The notes: generated by a model from the letters alone, not told the origin. Shown: positions 7,709 to 13,625, counted from the stretch's first letter. The stretch is 14,272 nucleotides of DNA from Oscillospiraceae bacterium (GCA_029098085.1 JAQXNQ010000095.1:1-14272), one strand, 5' to 3'. Numbers and translations are program-made.

Positions 7709-7728
7709 GGATGAATCAGGCTGGGATC

Positions 7729-8940
7729 TTATTTGTCGTTGATGCAGGCGATACCGGGAAGCACCTTGCCCTCCAGGAATTCCAGAGAAGCGCCGCCGCC
7801 GGTGGAGATGTGGGTCATCTTGTCGCCGAAGCCCAGGGTGTTGACAGCCGCAGCAGAGTCACCGCCGCCGATGATGGTGGTAGCGTCGGTTTCAGCCATG
7901 GCCTTGGCCACAGCGATGGTGCCGGCAGCCAGGATGGGGTTCTCAAACACGCCCATGGGGCCGTTCCAGACGACGGTCTTGGCGCTGCGGACAGCCTCAG
8001 CATACAGCTCGGCGGTCTTGGGGCCGATGTCCATGCCCATCATATCGGCAGGGATCTTGTCGGCGTCCACAACAGCGGTCTCGATCTCGGCGTCGATGGG
8101 ATCGGGGAAGGAAGCAGTGATGACGCAGTCGACGGGGAGCAGGATCTTGACACCCTTCTCCTCAGCCTTCTTCAGCATCTCGGCGCAGTACTCGATCTTG
8201 GTCTCGTCCAGCAGGGACTTGCCGACGGTGTAGCCCTTGGCAGCCAGGAAGGTGTAGGCCATGCCGCCGCCGATGATCAGGGTGTCGGCCTTGTTCAGCA
8301 GGTTCTCGATGACGTTCAGCTTGTCCGCAACCTTGGCGCCGCCCAGGATGGTGACGAAGGGACGAACGGGATCGTTGACGGCGTTGCCCAGGTACTCCAG
8401 CTCCTTGCCCATCAGGTAGCCGACAGCAGTCTCGGAGATGTAGTCGGTCACACCGGCGGTGGAGCAGTGAGCGCGGTGAGCGGAGCCGAACGCGTCGTTG
8501 ACATACACGTCGCAGATGGAGGCCAGCTCCTGGCTGAACTCAGGCAGGTTCTTGGTCTCTTCCTTGCGGAAACGGGTGTTCTCCAGCAGGATCACGTCGC
8601 CGTCCTTCATGGCGGCAACGGCAGCCTTGGCGTTCTCGCCGACCACGGTGTCGTCAGCGGCGAAGGTCACAGGCTGGCCCAGCTTCTCAGACAGGCGGAC
8701 AGCCACGGGAGCCAGGGAGAATTTCGCCTCGGGGCCGTTCTTGGGCTTGCCCAGATGGCTGCAGAGGATCACGCGGCCGCCGTCGGCGATCAGCTTTTTG
8801 ATGGTGGGCAGAGCAGCGTTGATGCGGTTTTCGTCGGTGATCTTGCCGTCCTTCATGGGGACATTGAAGTCGCAGCGGACGAGAACTCTTTTGCCTTTGA
8901 CGCAGATGTCATCGACAGTCTTTTTGTTGTAAGAGGGCAT
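7729..8940 (-). CDS. pgk: Phosphoglycerate kinase
   Basis: A 403-residue glycolytic enzyme that transfers phosphate from 1,3-bisphosphoglycerate to ADP. The N-terminal substrate domain shows VRCDFNVPMKDG (Arg22, Asp24, Asn26), SHLGKPKNG, the ENTRFRKEE segment, and DAFGSAHRAHCST. The C-terminal nucleotide domain shows ILGGAKVADKL, IIGGGMAYTFL, VWNGPMGVFE and the GGGDSAAAV glycine loop, then THISTGGGASLEFLEGK. Length and order are standard. A purine-rich site (AGGAAGGAT) precedes the ATG at 8940, and a good SigA promoter lies about 55 bases upstream. It is the first gene of the cluster pgk-tpiA-gpmI. The usual gapA partner is not directly upstream; degV occupies that place. Confidence 0.98.
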   Translation of the reverse strand: MPSYNKKTVDDICVKGKRVLVRCDFNVPMKDGKITDENRINAALPTIKKLIADGGRVILCSHLGKPKNGPEAKFSLAPVAVRLSEKLGQPVTFAADDTVVGENAKAAVAAMKDGDVILLENTRFRKEETKNLPEFSQELASICDVYVNDAFGSAHRAHCSTAGVTDYISETAVGYLMGKELEYLGNAVNDPVRPFVTILGGAKVADKLNVIENLLNKADTLIIGGGMAYTFLAAKGYTVGKSLLDETKIEYCAEMLKKAEEKGVKILLPVDCVITASFPDPIDAEIETAVVDADKIPADMMGMDIGPKTAELYAEAVRSAKTVVWNGPMGVFENPILAAGTIAVAKAMAETDATTIIGGGDSAAAVNTLGFGDKMTHISTGGGASLEFLEGKVLPGIACINDK

Positions 8941-8996
8941 TACAAGTCATCCTTCCTGTTGAGTTTGAATTGTTAAGAACACAACAATCTATGGTT

Positions 8997-9025
8997 ATTC
9001 TATCGCATTCCCGCAAAATTTTCAA
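8997..9025 (-). promoter_or_regulatory. SigA promoter of the pgk-tpiA-gpmI cluster
   Basis: On the minus strand TTGAAA (9025-9020) and TAGAAT (9002-8997) are 17 bases apart, each 5/6 to consensus. Transcription would start near 8990, giving a leader of about 50 bases before the pgk ATG at 8940. The same gap holds no clear terminator for degV, so some transcription may also enter from upstream. Confidence 0.8.
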
Positions 9026-9090
9026 GAGGGAAAGCCATAAAATCTCCGCCATATACAGGTTTTTTTGGAAAAAGGGGGTCTGCTTCGGTA

Positions 9091-9975
9091 TTATCGCCCT
9101 GCGGCCCGATCCTTGTTGCGGATCACGATGCCCACCACATCGGGGCCGGCGTTGACGGCGATGGCCGCGCCCAGATTGCCGATCATGGCGGGAGGATAGC
9201 CCACCGCCTTCTCCATCTCGGCGGCCAGCTGCCTGGCATACTCGGGATTGGCGCCGACGATGACGGCGTATTCGGTGTGGGGGATCATGGTACTCTGCGC
9301 CATTTTGGCCAGAGCAGGCACCACCGCCCGCTCACCGCGAACCTTGGTCAGCACCTTGGACTCCCCGTCCGGGAAGCTGATAATGGGCTTGAGGCCCACC
9401 AGCTCACCCACAAAGGCGGCAGCAGCACTGACCCGGCCGCTCTTTTTCACATATTCCAGGGTATAGGGGGTAAAGTAGACGCTGCAGCAGGAGAACCAGT
9501 TCTCCAGATAGCTGACGATCTCCTGGGCCGACGCGCCCTTCTCCGCCTTGATGGCGGCCTCCACCACCGGATAGCCGTAGCCCAGGCAGTAGGTGCGGGA
9601 GTCCAGACAGTGGATCTGCAGCTGCTCCCTCGCCTCGGGATGGGCTTCATAGAAATTCTCCCGGGCGATCAGGGAATTCTGGAAGGTGCCGGAACCCTTG
9701 CTGTTGATGCCCACATAAATCAGATCGCTGCAGCCCTCCTGCCACACCTCCTCATAGGCCTCCTCAAACTGAACAGGCGTATACTGAGCGGTGGTGGGGA
9801 TCCGGGACGCATGGGTCAGGATATCGTAAAATTCGGTGGGGGTAAAATCCCTGCGCTCGGTGTAGGACTGGTCGTCCACCGCGATGGCAAAGCAGAGCAC
9901 CTTGATGCCGTAGCGCTCCTCCGCCTCATAAGGAACATCGCTGGCCGAATCGGTCATAATCTTGATTTTTCTCAT
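9091..9975 (-). CDS. DegV family fatty-acid-binding protein
   Basis: A 294-residue DegV-family protein. Members bind a fatty acid between two alpha/beta domains; some act as FakB carriers for the fatty acid kinase FakA, which feeds exogenous fatty acids into phospholipid synthesis. Visible features are the N-terminal IMTDSASDVP, the SRIPTTAQYTP segment (the family's T-S/T-Q-P loop region), YVGINSKGSGTFQNS corresponding to the usual S-x-L-S-G-T-Y block, the SRTYCLGYG segment, and VKKSGRVSAAAAFVG in the second domain. The start at 9975 is set by GGAGGAG nearby and by the homology; its ATGA overlaps the trmL stop, so the two are translationally coupled. The in-frame extension to 10065 lies inside trmL and is rejected. 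No fakA is present in the window, so a role in fatty acid kinase is possible but unproven. Confidence 0.92.
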   Translation of the reverse strand: MRKIKIMTDSASDVPYEAEERYGIKVLCFAIAVDDQSYTERRDFTPTEFYDILTHASRIPTTAQYTPVQFEEAYEEVWQEGCSDLIYVGINSKGSGTFQNSLIARENFYEAHPEAREQLQIHCLDSRTYCLGYGYPVVEAAIKAEKGASAQEIVSYLENWFSCCSVYFTPYTLEYVKKSGRVSAAAAFVGELVGLKPIISFPDGESKVLTKVRGERAVVPALAKMAQSTMIPHTEYAVIVGANPEYARQLAAEMEKAVGYPPAMIGNLGAAIAVNAGPDVVGIVIRNKDRAAGR

Positions 9976-10502
9976 GAGTTCTCCTCCTCGTTGGTATCCC
10001 GGGGCAGATCCTCCCAGCAGAAGCTGCGGGGCTGTCCCTGCCGCTCCAATCCCGGAAAGCTCCACTGGCGCAGCACCTCGTAGACGCCGATGGCCACCGT
10101 GTTGGACAGGTTCAGGCTCCGCAGGGCGGGCCGCATGGGAATCCGCAGGCAGCTGTCCGGATGCTGCCGCAGCAGCTCCTCCGGCAGACCGGCGTCCTCC
10201 CTGCCAAAAAACAGGTAGCAGTTGTCGGGATAAGAGGCCTCGCAGTAGGTGCGGCGGCCCTTGGTGGTGAAATAGAAAAACGCGCCCCGGTTGCGGGCGA
10301 AAAAGTCATCCAGACTGTCGTAGTAAGTGATGTCCAGCTGGTGCCAGTAGTCCAGTCCGGCCCGCCTGAGCTTTTTATCGTCAACGGTAAAGCCCATGGG
10401 GCCCACCAGATGCAGCCGCGCACCGGTGACAGCACAGGTGCGGGAGATGTTTCCGGTGTTCTGCGGAATCTGCGGCTCCACCAGCACGATGTTCAGGGTC
10501 AA
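9972..10502 (-). CDS. trmL: tRNA (cytidine/uridine-34 2'-O)-methyltransferase, SPOUT family
   Basis: A 176-residue SPOUT (SpoU-TrmD) methyltransferase of the TrmL/CspR type, which methylates the 2'-OH of the wobble base 34 in tRNA-Leu isoacceptors using S-adenosylmethionine and works as a dimer. The three SPOUT motifs are seen: NIVLVEPQIPQNTGNISRT at the N-terminus, the YLFFGREDAGLPEELL block (about 110-125), and RIPMRPALRSLNLSNTVAI with the following helix, which form the trefoil-knot cofactor pocket. The start codon is TTG at 10502-10500, with AAAGGAG seven bases upstream; no in-frame ATG lies near. The length is slightly above the usual 150-160 because of a polar C-terminal tail (DLPRDTNEEENS). 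It overlaps degV by four bases and is the first gene of that pair. Confidence 0.92.
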   Translation of the reverse strand: MTLNIVLVEPQIPQNTGNISRTCAVTGARLHLVGPMGFTVDDKKLRRAGLDYWHQLDITYYDSLDDFFARNRGAFFYFTTKGRRTYCEASYPDNCYLFFGREDAGLPEELLRQHPDSCLRIPMRPALRSLNLSNTVAIGVYEVLRQWSFPGLERQGQPRSFCWEDLPRDTNEEENS

Positions 10503-10829
10503 AGGCCCACTCCTTTCGGCGGCTGTGCCGGTTTTCGGGAAAACAGCGCTCCCCTCTGAAACAATATTATACCAATAAGCCGCCTGAACTTCTAGGACTT
10601 TTCCGGAAATTCACAATAATTTCATAGTTCCGGGACCCTTCCGCCGGGCGTTCTGTCCCGGAGCAGCACCGCTCCTCCCCTGCTCCGGGGGCCAAAGAGA
10701 CGTCTCCGCCATATGATGGAGAGGAAGAAAAAACACCGGAAGACTTTTTCTCAGGAATGAAGGAAGCGTCTTCCGTTCATACTAAGCATACCCTTTCCAA
10801 GGGGAAATCTCTGAAAGGAGCAACCGCTT
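10503..10829. other. Structured divergent spacer between trmL and mazF, no gene seen
   Basis: The trmL promoter occupies the left part. The rest holds overlapping inverted repeats on the plus strand, in front of mazF. Stem A is TCCGGGAC (10629-10636) with GTCCCGGA (10655-10662). Stem B is CCCGGAGCAG (10657-10666) with CTGCTCCGGG (10680-10689). They share 10657-10662 and so cannot form together. A third stem pairs CGGAAGAC (10737-10744) with GTCTTCCG (10768-10775). The longest plus-strand reading frame confined to the spacer is a 14-codon frame near 10710, so no antitoxin gene is encoded. I found no convincing SigA promoter for mazF. Confidence 0.55.
10566..10574 (-). promoter_or_regulatory. 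Extended -10 promoter of trmL-degV
   Basis: On the minus strand the sequence is TGGTATAAT: a perfect -10 with the extended TGn element. The -35 position (TAGAAG at 17-base spacing) matches poorly, as is common for extended -10 promoters. The expected start is about 57 bases before the TTG start codon of trmL. Confidence 0.65.
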
Positions 10830-11192
10830 GTGTCAGTGAAACGAGGAGAGATTTATTACGCCGATCTGAGCCCGGTCGTAGGCTCAGAACAGGGCGGCGT
10901 CCGCCCGGTGCTGATCATTCAGAACGATGTGGGCAACCGCTACAGCCCCACCGTCATTGCCGCCGCCATCACCAGTCAGCGGGATAAGGCAAAGCTGCCC
11001 ACCCACATCGAGGTCGCCGCCGGCAGCTGCGGCCTGCAGAAGGACTCCACCGTCCTGCTGGAGCAGGTGCGCACCATCGACAAGCGCCGCCTGCGGGAAC
11101 GGATGGGTGAGCTGCCCGCCGACACCATGGAGAGCATCAATTCCGCCCTTTCCATCAGCTTTGGGCTCGTCGACAGAGGGAGTATTACTTAA
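10830..11192 (+). CDS. mazF: MazF/EndoA (NdoA) family endoribonuclease toxin, without adjacent antitoxin
   Basis: A 120-residue CcdB/MazF-fold endoribonuclease, full length. It matches the Bacillus EndoA/NdoA type very closely: VKRGEIYYADLSPVVGSEQG, then GVRPVLIIQNDVGNRYSPTV and IAAAITSQRDKAKLPTHIEV. The two catalytic residues are in their standard places, Arg25 in GGVRPV and Thr48 in AAITSQ. The C-terminal LLEQVRTIDKRRLRERMG helix region is also conserved. Bacillus members cut single-stranded mRNA at UACAU; the specificity here is presumed, not shown. The start is GTG at 10830 with AAAGGAG (10814-10820) nine bases upstream. The Bacillus gene follows an ndoAI (mazE) antitoxin gene, but here no reading frame precedes it. 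It therefore appears to be a stand-alone toxin gene, or its antitoxin is encoded elsewhere. The next gene is convergent. Confidence 0.93.
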   Translation: MSVKRGEIYYADLSPVVGSEQGGVRPVLIIQNDVGNRYSPTVIAAAITSQRDKAKLPTHIEVAAGSCGLQKDSTVLLEQVRTIDKRRLRERMGELPADTMESINSALSISFGLVDRGSIT

Positions 11193-11207
11193 CGGCTCCC
11201 CCGGCAA

Positions 11208-11239
11208 AGCGGCGCGGCAGTCTCACCGGCTGCGCCGCT
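11208..11239. terminator. GC-rich hairpin between convergent mazF and SGNH hydrolase genes
   Basis: AGCGGCGC (11208-11215) pairs with GCGCCGCT (11232-11239), with some further inner pairing. It lies in the 52-base gap between the two stop codons. Neither side has a good T-run, so it may be a weak bidirectional terminator or simply a 3'-end stabilising stem. Confidence 0.4.
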
Positions 11240-11244
11240 GCTGC

Positions 11245-12297
11245 TCAGCCCTCCAGCAGCTCTTTCAGGAGGGGGTACATCGCCATGGCCATCCGGTAAA
11301 AGCCCAGATCGTTGGGATGGCAGCCGTCCACCGTGCAGCTGTCGGCCAGGGGGCCGTCAAACAGGCGCTCACCGTCCAGAAAAGCGGCGCACAGCCCCTG
11401 CTCCTTCATCCAGTCATAGGACGCCCGAACCACCTCCCGGCGCTGCGCATCCTCCGCGGCGGAGGTGCGGCCAAAGTCCGGCTTGCTGGCAAACAGCACC
11501 GGCAGATCGGGATGGCTTTCCAGAATCCGCTGCAGGAAGGGCAGATGAGTCTTCTGCAGATATTCCGGCGAAGGAGCGTTGTGATCATAGTCCAGCACCA
11601 GCGCCGCCATGGGCAGGGAGGCGATGTAATCGGCCATCTCCCGCTCCCCCTTTCCATTGCCGGAAAAGCCCAGGTTGCGGATGGGGCAGTCCAGCATCCG
11701 CCCCAGCATGGCGGCATAGGCGTTGCCGGGGCGGCTGGCGCAGCCGCCCTGGGTGATGGAGGAGCCGTAGAACAGTACCGGCTGCTCCAGCCTGTGCGCC
11801 GCCGGAGCAAGCGGCTCCTCCCCGGGGCAGAAGCCCAGCTCCAGCCGGTTCAGTCCGTTATAAAGAGGAAGATAGAGGGTGACCTCCTCCCCGCCTTCCG
11901 GCAGCAGGCATTCCCCCTCTGCCAGTGTGGCTCCGCAGGCCGGCTGGGTGCTCTGGCGGAACCGGCAGCCTTCCCCGCTGCCCAGATAGATGTCCAGCCC
12001 GCTGATACCGGTGCGGGGCATATGGCTCATATCCCCGCCGCTGCGCAGCTCCATCCGGAAGCCGAACCGCTTCCCATTCGCCCGGAACCGCACGGCGCCT
12101 CCCGAGGTGTGCCAGGCCAGCTCCTGCACCCCCTCCGACATCAGCGGCAGCACGGCGGGATCCATCCGGCAGAAGGTACCCGGGTGCAGGCCCTCGATCT
12201 CCAGCGCCGGAATTTCCCACACCGACCGGTACACATATTCCCCGACCGGCTTTGCAGCCGCAAAATTCCGATCCAGCTCTTCAATTTTCTTCGCCAT
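11245..12297 (-). CDS. SGNH/GDSL-type hydrolase with N-terminal GxDLY domain (probable carbohydrate esterase)
   Basis: A 350-residue protein. The N-terminal 160 residues form a beta-rich accessory domain carrying SGLDIYLG (about 99-106), which fits the GxDLY signature that gives that domain its name. The C-terminal SGNH hydrolase domain has block I FYGSSITQGG (nucleophile Ser180), block II/III NLGFSGNGKG (Gly and Asn of the oxyanion hole), and block V DGCHPN (Asp324, His327). SGNH enzymes remove acyl groups such as acetyl esters, often from carbohydrates, which would fit a glycan-degrading lifestyle, but the substrate is not known. The start at 12297 has AAGGAGG seven bases upstream; an upstream in-frame extension to 12387 is rejected because it would cross the promoter. 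No signal peptide is evident, so it is probably cytoplasmic. It is convergent with mazF and divergent from the tRNA gene. Confidence 0.87.
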   Translation of the reverse strand: MAKKIEELDRNFAAAKPVGEYVYRSVWEIPALEIEGLHPGTFCRMDPAVLPLMSEGVQELAWHTSGGAVRFRANGKRFGFRMELRSGGDMSHMPRTGISGLDIYLGSGEGCRFRQSTQPACGATLAEGECLLPEGGEEVTLYLPLYNGLNRLELGFCPGEEPLAPAAHRLEQPVLFYGSSITQGGCASRPGNAYAAMLGRMLDCPIRNLGFSGNGKGEREMADYIASLPMAALVLDYDHNAPSPEYLQKTHLPFLQRILESHPDLPVLFASKPDFGRTSAAEDAQRREVVRASYDWMKEQGLCAAFLDGERLFDGPLADSCTVDGCHPNDLGFYRMAMAMYPLLKELLEG

Positions 12298-12340
12298 ATA
12301 GTAGCCTCCTTCAGCCGCCGCTCGCGGCATTTTCAAAGCC

Positions 12341-12349
12341 AGTATAGCA
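12341..12349 (-). promoter_or_regulatory. Probable extended -10 promoter of the SGNH hydrolase gene
   Basis: On the minus strand TGCTATACT gives a 5/6 -10 with an extended TGn element. The -35 at normal spacing (TGTTCG) is poor. The predicted leader is about 37 bases long and contains the AAGGAGG site. Confidence 0.5.
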
Positions 12350-12419
12350 CAAATGCCCACGCCCGAACAGCCTCTTTTTGCATTCATTCCGATTTTTCAG
12401 AATTTTTTGCAAAAAGTCG

Positions 12420-12448
12420 TTGACAAATTTTTCACTGTCTGCTATAAT
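12420..12448 (+). promoter_or_regulatory. Consensus SigA promoter of tRNA-Ser
   Basis: TTGACA (12420-12425) and TATAAT (12443-12448), both perfect, are exactly 17 bases apart, and the -10 has a preceding TGC extension. The start would be near 12455, about 25 bases before the tRNA. This is the strongest promoter in the window, as expected for a stable RNA. Confidence 0.93.
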
Positions 12449-12479
12449 AATATTCGTTGCTGATGCAGCGCCAGTTTAT

Positions 12480-12572
12480 GGAGAAGTCGCCTAGCTTGGT
12501 TTATGGCGCACGACTGGAACTCGTGTATGGGCTAATACCCCATCGAGGGTTCGAATCCCTCCTTCTCCGCCA
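12480..12572 (+). tRNA. tRNA-Ser(GGA), CCA encoded
   Basis: A 93-base class II tRNA with all arms. The acceptor GGAGAAG (12480-12486) pairs with CTTCTCC (12562-12568), followed by G and encoded CCA. The D arm is GCC...GGC around the AGCTTGGTT loop. The anticodon arm CACGA/TCGTG holds the loop CTGGAAC with anticodon GGA, which reads UCC and UCU. The long variable arm TGGG/CCCA is typical of tRNA-Ser, and the T arm is GAGGG-TTCGAAT-CCCTC. A perfect promoter precedes it and a terminator follows, so it is a single-gene unit. The antisense of its 3' end yields the well-known spurious peptide GGIRTLD, which should not be annotated. Confidence 0.97.
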
Positions 12573-12588
12573 CGAAACCCCGTGAACA
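12530..12588 (+). repeat. 59-bp direct repeat, copy 1 (tRNA-Ser 3' half plus terminator arm)
   Basis: Runs from GGCTAATACCCC in the variable arm through the T arm, CCA end and the left arm of the terminator to GTGAACA. Copy 2 (12682-12740) differs at one base (CTTCT versus CTTCC). The two copies are separated by 93 bases. Confidence 0.95.
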
Positions 12589-12612
12589 GAGCGTTCGCGG
12601 GGTGTTTGTTAT
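12577..12612 (+). terminator. Terminator of tRNA-Ser
   Basis: ACCCCGTGAAC (12577-12587) pairs with GTTCGCGGGGT (12593-12603), one G-T wobble, loop AGAGC, followed by TGTTTGTTATT. It begins four bases after the CCA end. Confidence 0.85.
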
Positions 12613-12620
12613 TGGTTTCT

Positions 12621-12724
12621 GCTATCCTGGTTCAAGCGCACGACTGGAACTCAGTACATCGCTTTCCGCAAGCGGAAAGCTGGCTAATACCCCATCGAGG
12701 GTTCGAATCCCTCCTTCCCCGCCA
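12621..12724 (+). pseudogene. Broken second copy of tRNA-Ser(GGA)
   Basis: A degenerate duplicate of the preceding tRNA. CTATCCTGGTTCAAG resembles its D arm. Seventeen bases (12636-12652) covering the anticodon 5' stem and loop are identical to 12506-12522. From 12682 onward the variable, T and acceptor 3' parts are nearly identical. The 5' acceptor strand that should pair with CTTCCCC (12714-12720) is absent, and the 3' half of the anticodon stem (TCAGT) no longer pairs with CACGA. The variable region carries a foreign perfect palindrome (GCTTTCCGC 12661-12669 with GCGGAAAGC 12672-12680). It cannot fold into a working tRNA. It is best read as a product of partial duplication or recombination at the tRNA locus. 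Confidence 0.85.
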
Positions 12725-12740
12725 CGAAACCCCGTGAACA
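12682..12740 (+). repeat. 59-bp direct repeat, copy 2 (in the tRNA-Ser pseudogene)
   Basis: Matches 12530-12588 with one substitution. The right terminator arm is also conserved just beyond it (GTTCGCGGGGT 12745-12755), while the terminator loop differs (ACTAA versus AGAGC). Confidence 0.95.
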
Positions 12741-12759
12741 CTAAGTTCGCGGGGTTTTT
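12727..12759 (+). terminator. Duplicated terminator after the tRNA-Ser pseudogene
   Basis: A 13-bp stem (AAACCCCGTGAAC 12727-12739 with GTTCGCGGGGTTT 12745-12757), loop ACTAA, followed by a TTTTT run (12755-12759). It is a better terminator than the one behind the intact tRNA. Confidence 0.85.
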
Positions 12760-12847
12760 GCTGTTTGAAATTGGGATCACGGTTTTATCCTTGAAACAAA
12801 TAACGTGAGATAACATTTGATAACTTGGTGACATTTGGGTGACATTG

Positions 12848-12879
12848 AAATCCCTCTGATTTCAGTTTCAGAGGGATTT
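12848..12879. terminator. Perfect 12-bp inverted repeat in the gap after the tRNA pseudogene
   Basis: AAATCCCTCTGA (12848-12859) pairs with TCAGAGGGATTT (12868-12879) with an eight-base loop. The gap 12760-12955 otherwise holds no supported gene. The stem may be a bidirectional terminator left from genes that once flanked it. Just left of it, 12816-12845 holds loose repeats of the word GGTGACATTTG. Confidence 0.5.
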
Positions 12880-13369
12880 GATCATTCAACTATATACTCA
12901 AAATATGAATATAGCTTTCCGGACACGGCGTCCTTATCATCTAAAAAGGCTTTTGACATTTGACAATGAAGAAGCCGTCCACCGGATGGTTGCCGAGCAG
13001 CGGGATATGAAAATCCCGTCAGAGTTGATCCCCCTGTGCCCGGTATGCGGTGCACCTATGACAATGAACCTGCGATGCGATGACACTTTTGTGCAGGATG
13101 AGGGTTGGTATCAGGCTGCGAGCAGGTATACAGCGTTCCTGCAACGGCACAAGCACGGAAAAATTCTCTATCTGGAATTAGGTGTTGGAAGCAATACACC
13201 GGCCATTATCCAATACCCGTTTTAGCACATGACGGCTCAAAACACAAATGCTCAATACGCCTGCATAAACCTTGGAGAGTGTTATTGTCCCAACGAAATT
13301 CAGCTAAGGTCATTGCGCATTGATGAGGACATTCACATTGCATTACGGGAATTATTACCATTGCAATAA
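12878..13369 (+). pseudogene. Sirtuin (Sir2-family deacylase) 3' fragment with in-frame TAG
   Basis: The open frame runs from 12878 to a TAG at 13223-13225, and family-like sequence begins near 12956 (FDNEEAVHRMVAEQ). It includes one zinc knuckle, LCPVCGAPM, then NLRCDDTFVQDEGW and LYLELGVGSNTPAIIQYPF, all typical of the C-terminal half of clostridial Sir2 NAD-dependent deacylases. Where the family has Trp after YPF, this copy has TAG, one base from TGG. The same frame then continues without interruption, with clear family character (MTAQNTNAQYACINLGEC, then CPNEIQLRSLRIDEDI), to TAA at 13367. The whole NAD-binding N-terminus (GAGxS, the HG catalytic region, the first zinc Cys pair) is missing, and no start codon has a ribosome site. 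It is a dead 3' remnant, truncated by recombination and carrying a nonsense mutation. The family comparison is from memory. Confidence 0.82.
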
Positions 13370-13418
13370 GATACGCAGTGAATCATGATTGATCATACTC
13401 CTATGTTCGTAACAATTT

Positions 13419-13457
13419 GCCCTCGACAGCTCAGAACGGTTGTCGAGGGCGCTTTTT
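13419..13457 (+). terminator. Rho-independent terminator after the sirtuin remnant
   Basis: GCCCTCGACA (13419-13428) pairs with TGTCGAGGGC (13441-13450), twelve-base loop, followed by GCTTTTTGCG. Its survival suggests that the sirtuin gene was once intact and transcribed on the plus strand. Confidence 0.88.
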
Positions 13458-13510
13458 GCGTTTAAGATGCACGAAATCGTACGTCTTTAATTTTGGAGAA
13501 AAATAAGGTG

Positions 13511-13538
13511 CTGAAAACGCGAAAAAGTATGCTATAAT
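13511..13538 (+). promoter_or_regulatory. SigA promoter with extended -10 before the 188-residue gene
   Basis: CTGAAA (13511-13516) and a perfect TATAAT (13533-13538) are 16 bases apart, and the -10 is preceded by TATGC, an extended -10 element. The start would be near 13545, about 80 bases before the ATG at 13626. Confidence 0.75.
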
Positions 13539-13625
13539 GAATTTACAGTCCGGTTTATGGGACATATCCTCGTGTAAAATGAGATCATAAGATAGAACAA
13601 CAGCTACTTCAAGGAGGTACGCGTT

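Larger units (their letters stand above)
13370..13625. other. Intergenic region: terminator, promoter and leader only
   Basis: After the sirtuin remnant there is no supported reading frame until 13626. The stretch contains a strong terminator (13419-13457), an extended -10 promoter (13511-13538) and a leader of about 80 bases ending in AAGGAGGT. Confidence 0.7.

Noticed and set aside
9061..9080. A/T-rich stretch downstream of degV as a terminator
   Set aside because: Runs of T and A are present but no GC-rich stem of useful length was found next to them.
10757..10987. 76-residue plus-strand frame before mazF as a candidate antitoxin
   Set aside because: Most of it overlaps mazF in a different frame, it is rich in Arg and His without MazE-like features, and no ribosome site precedes its ATG.
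10927..12423. 498-residue plus-strand frame overlapping mazF and opposite the SGNH hydrolase
   Set aside because: It starts inside mazF in another frame, crosses the terminator region and the SGNH promoter, and has no recognisable domains.
12621..12724. Second functional tRNA-Ser
   Set aside because: The 5' acceptor strand is absent, the anticodon stem does not pair, and a palindrome is inserted in the variable region.
12622..12834. Minus-strand 70-residue frame containing GGEGGIRTLDG
   Set aside because: This is the well-known artefact obtained by translating the antisense of a tRNA-Ser 3' end and the adjoining terminator. Here it runs through the tRNA pseudogene and is not a gene.
12878..13225. 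Intact 115-residue protein
   Set aside because: The frame opens with TTG lacking a suitably spaced ribosome site, the first 26 residues do not resemble the sirtuin, and the family sequence continues past the TAG. It is a pseudogene fragment.
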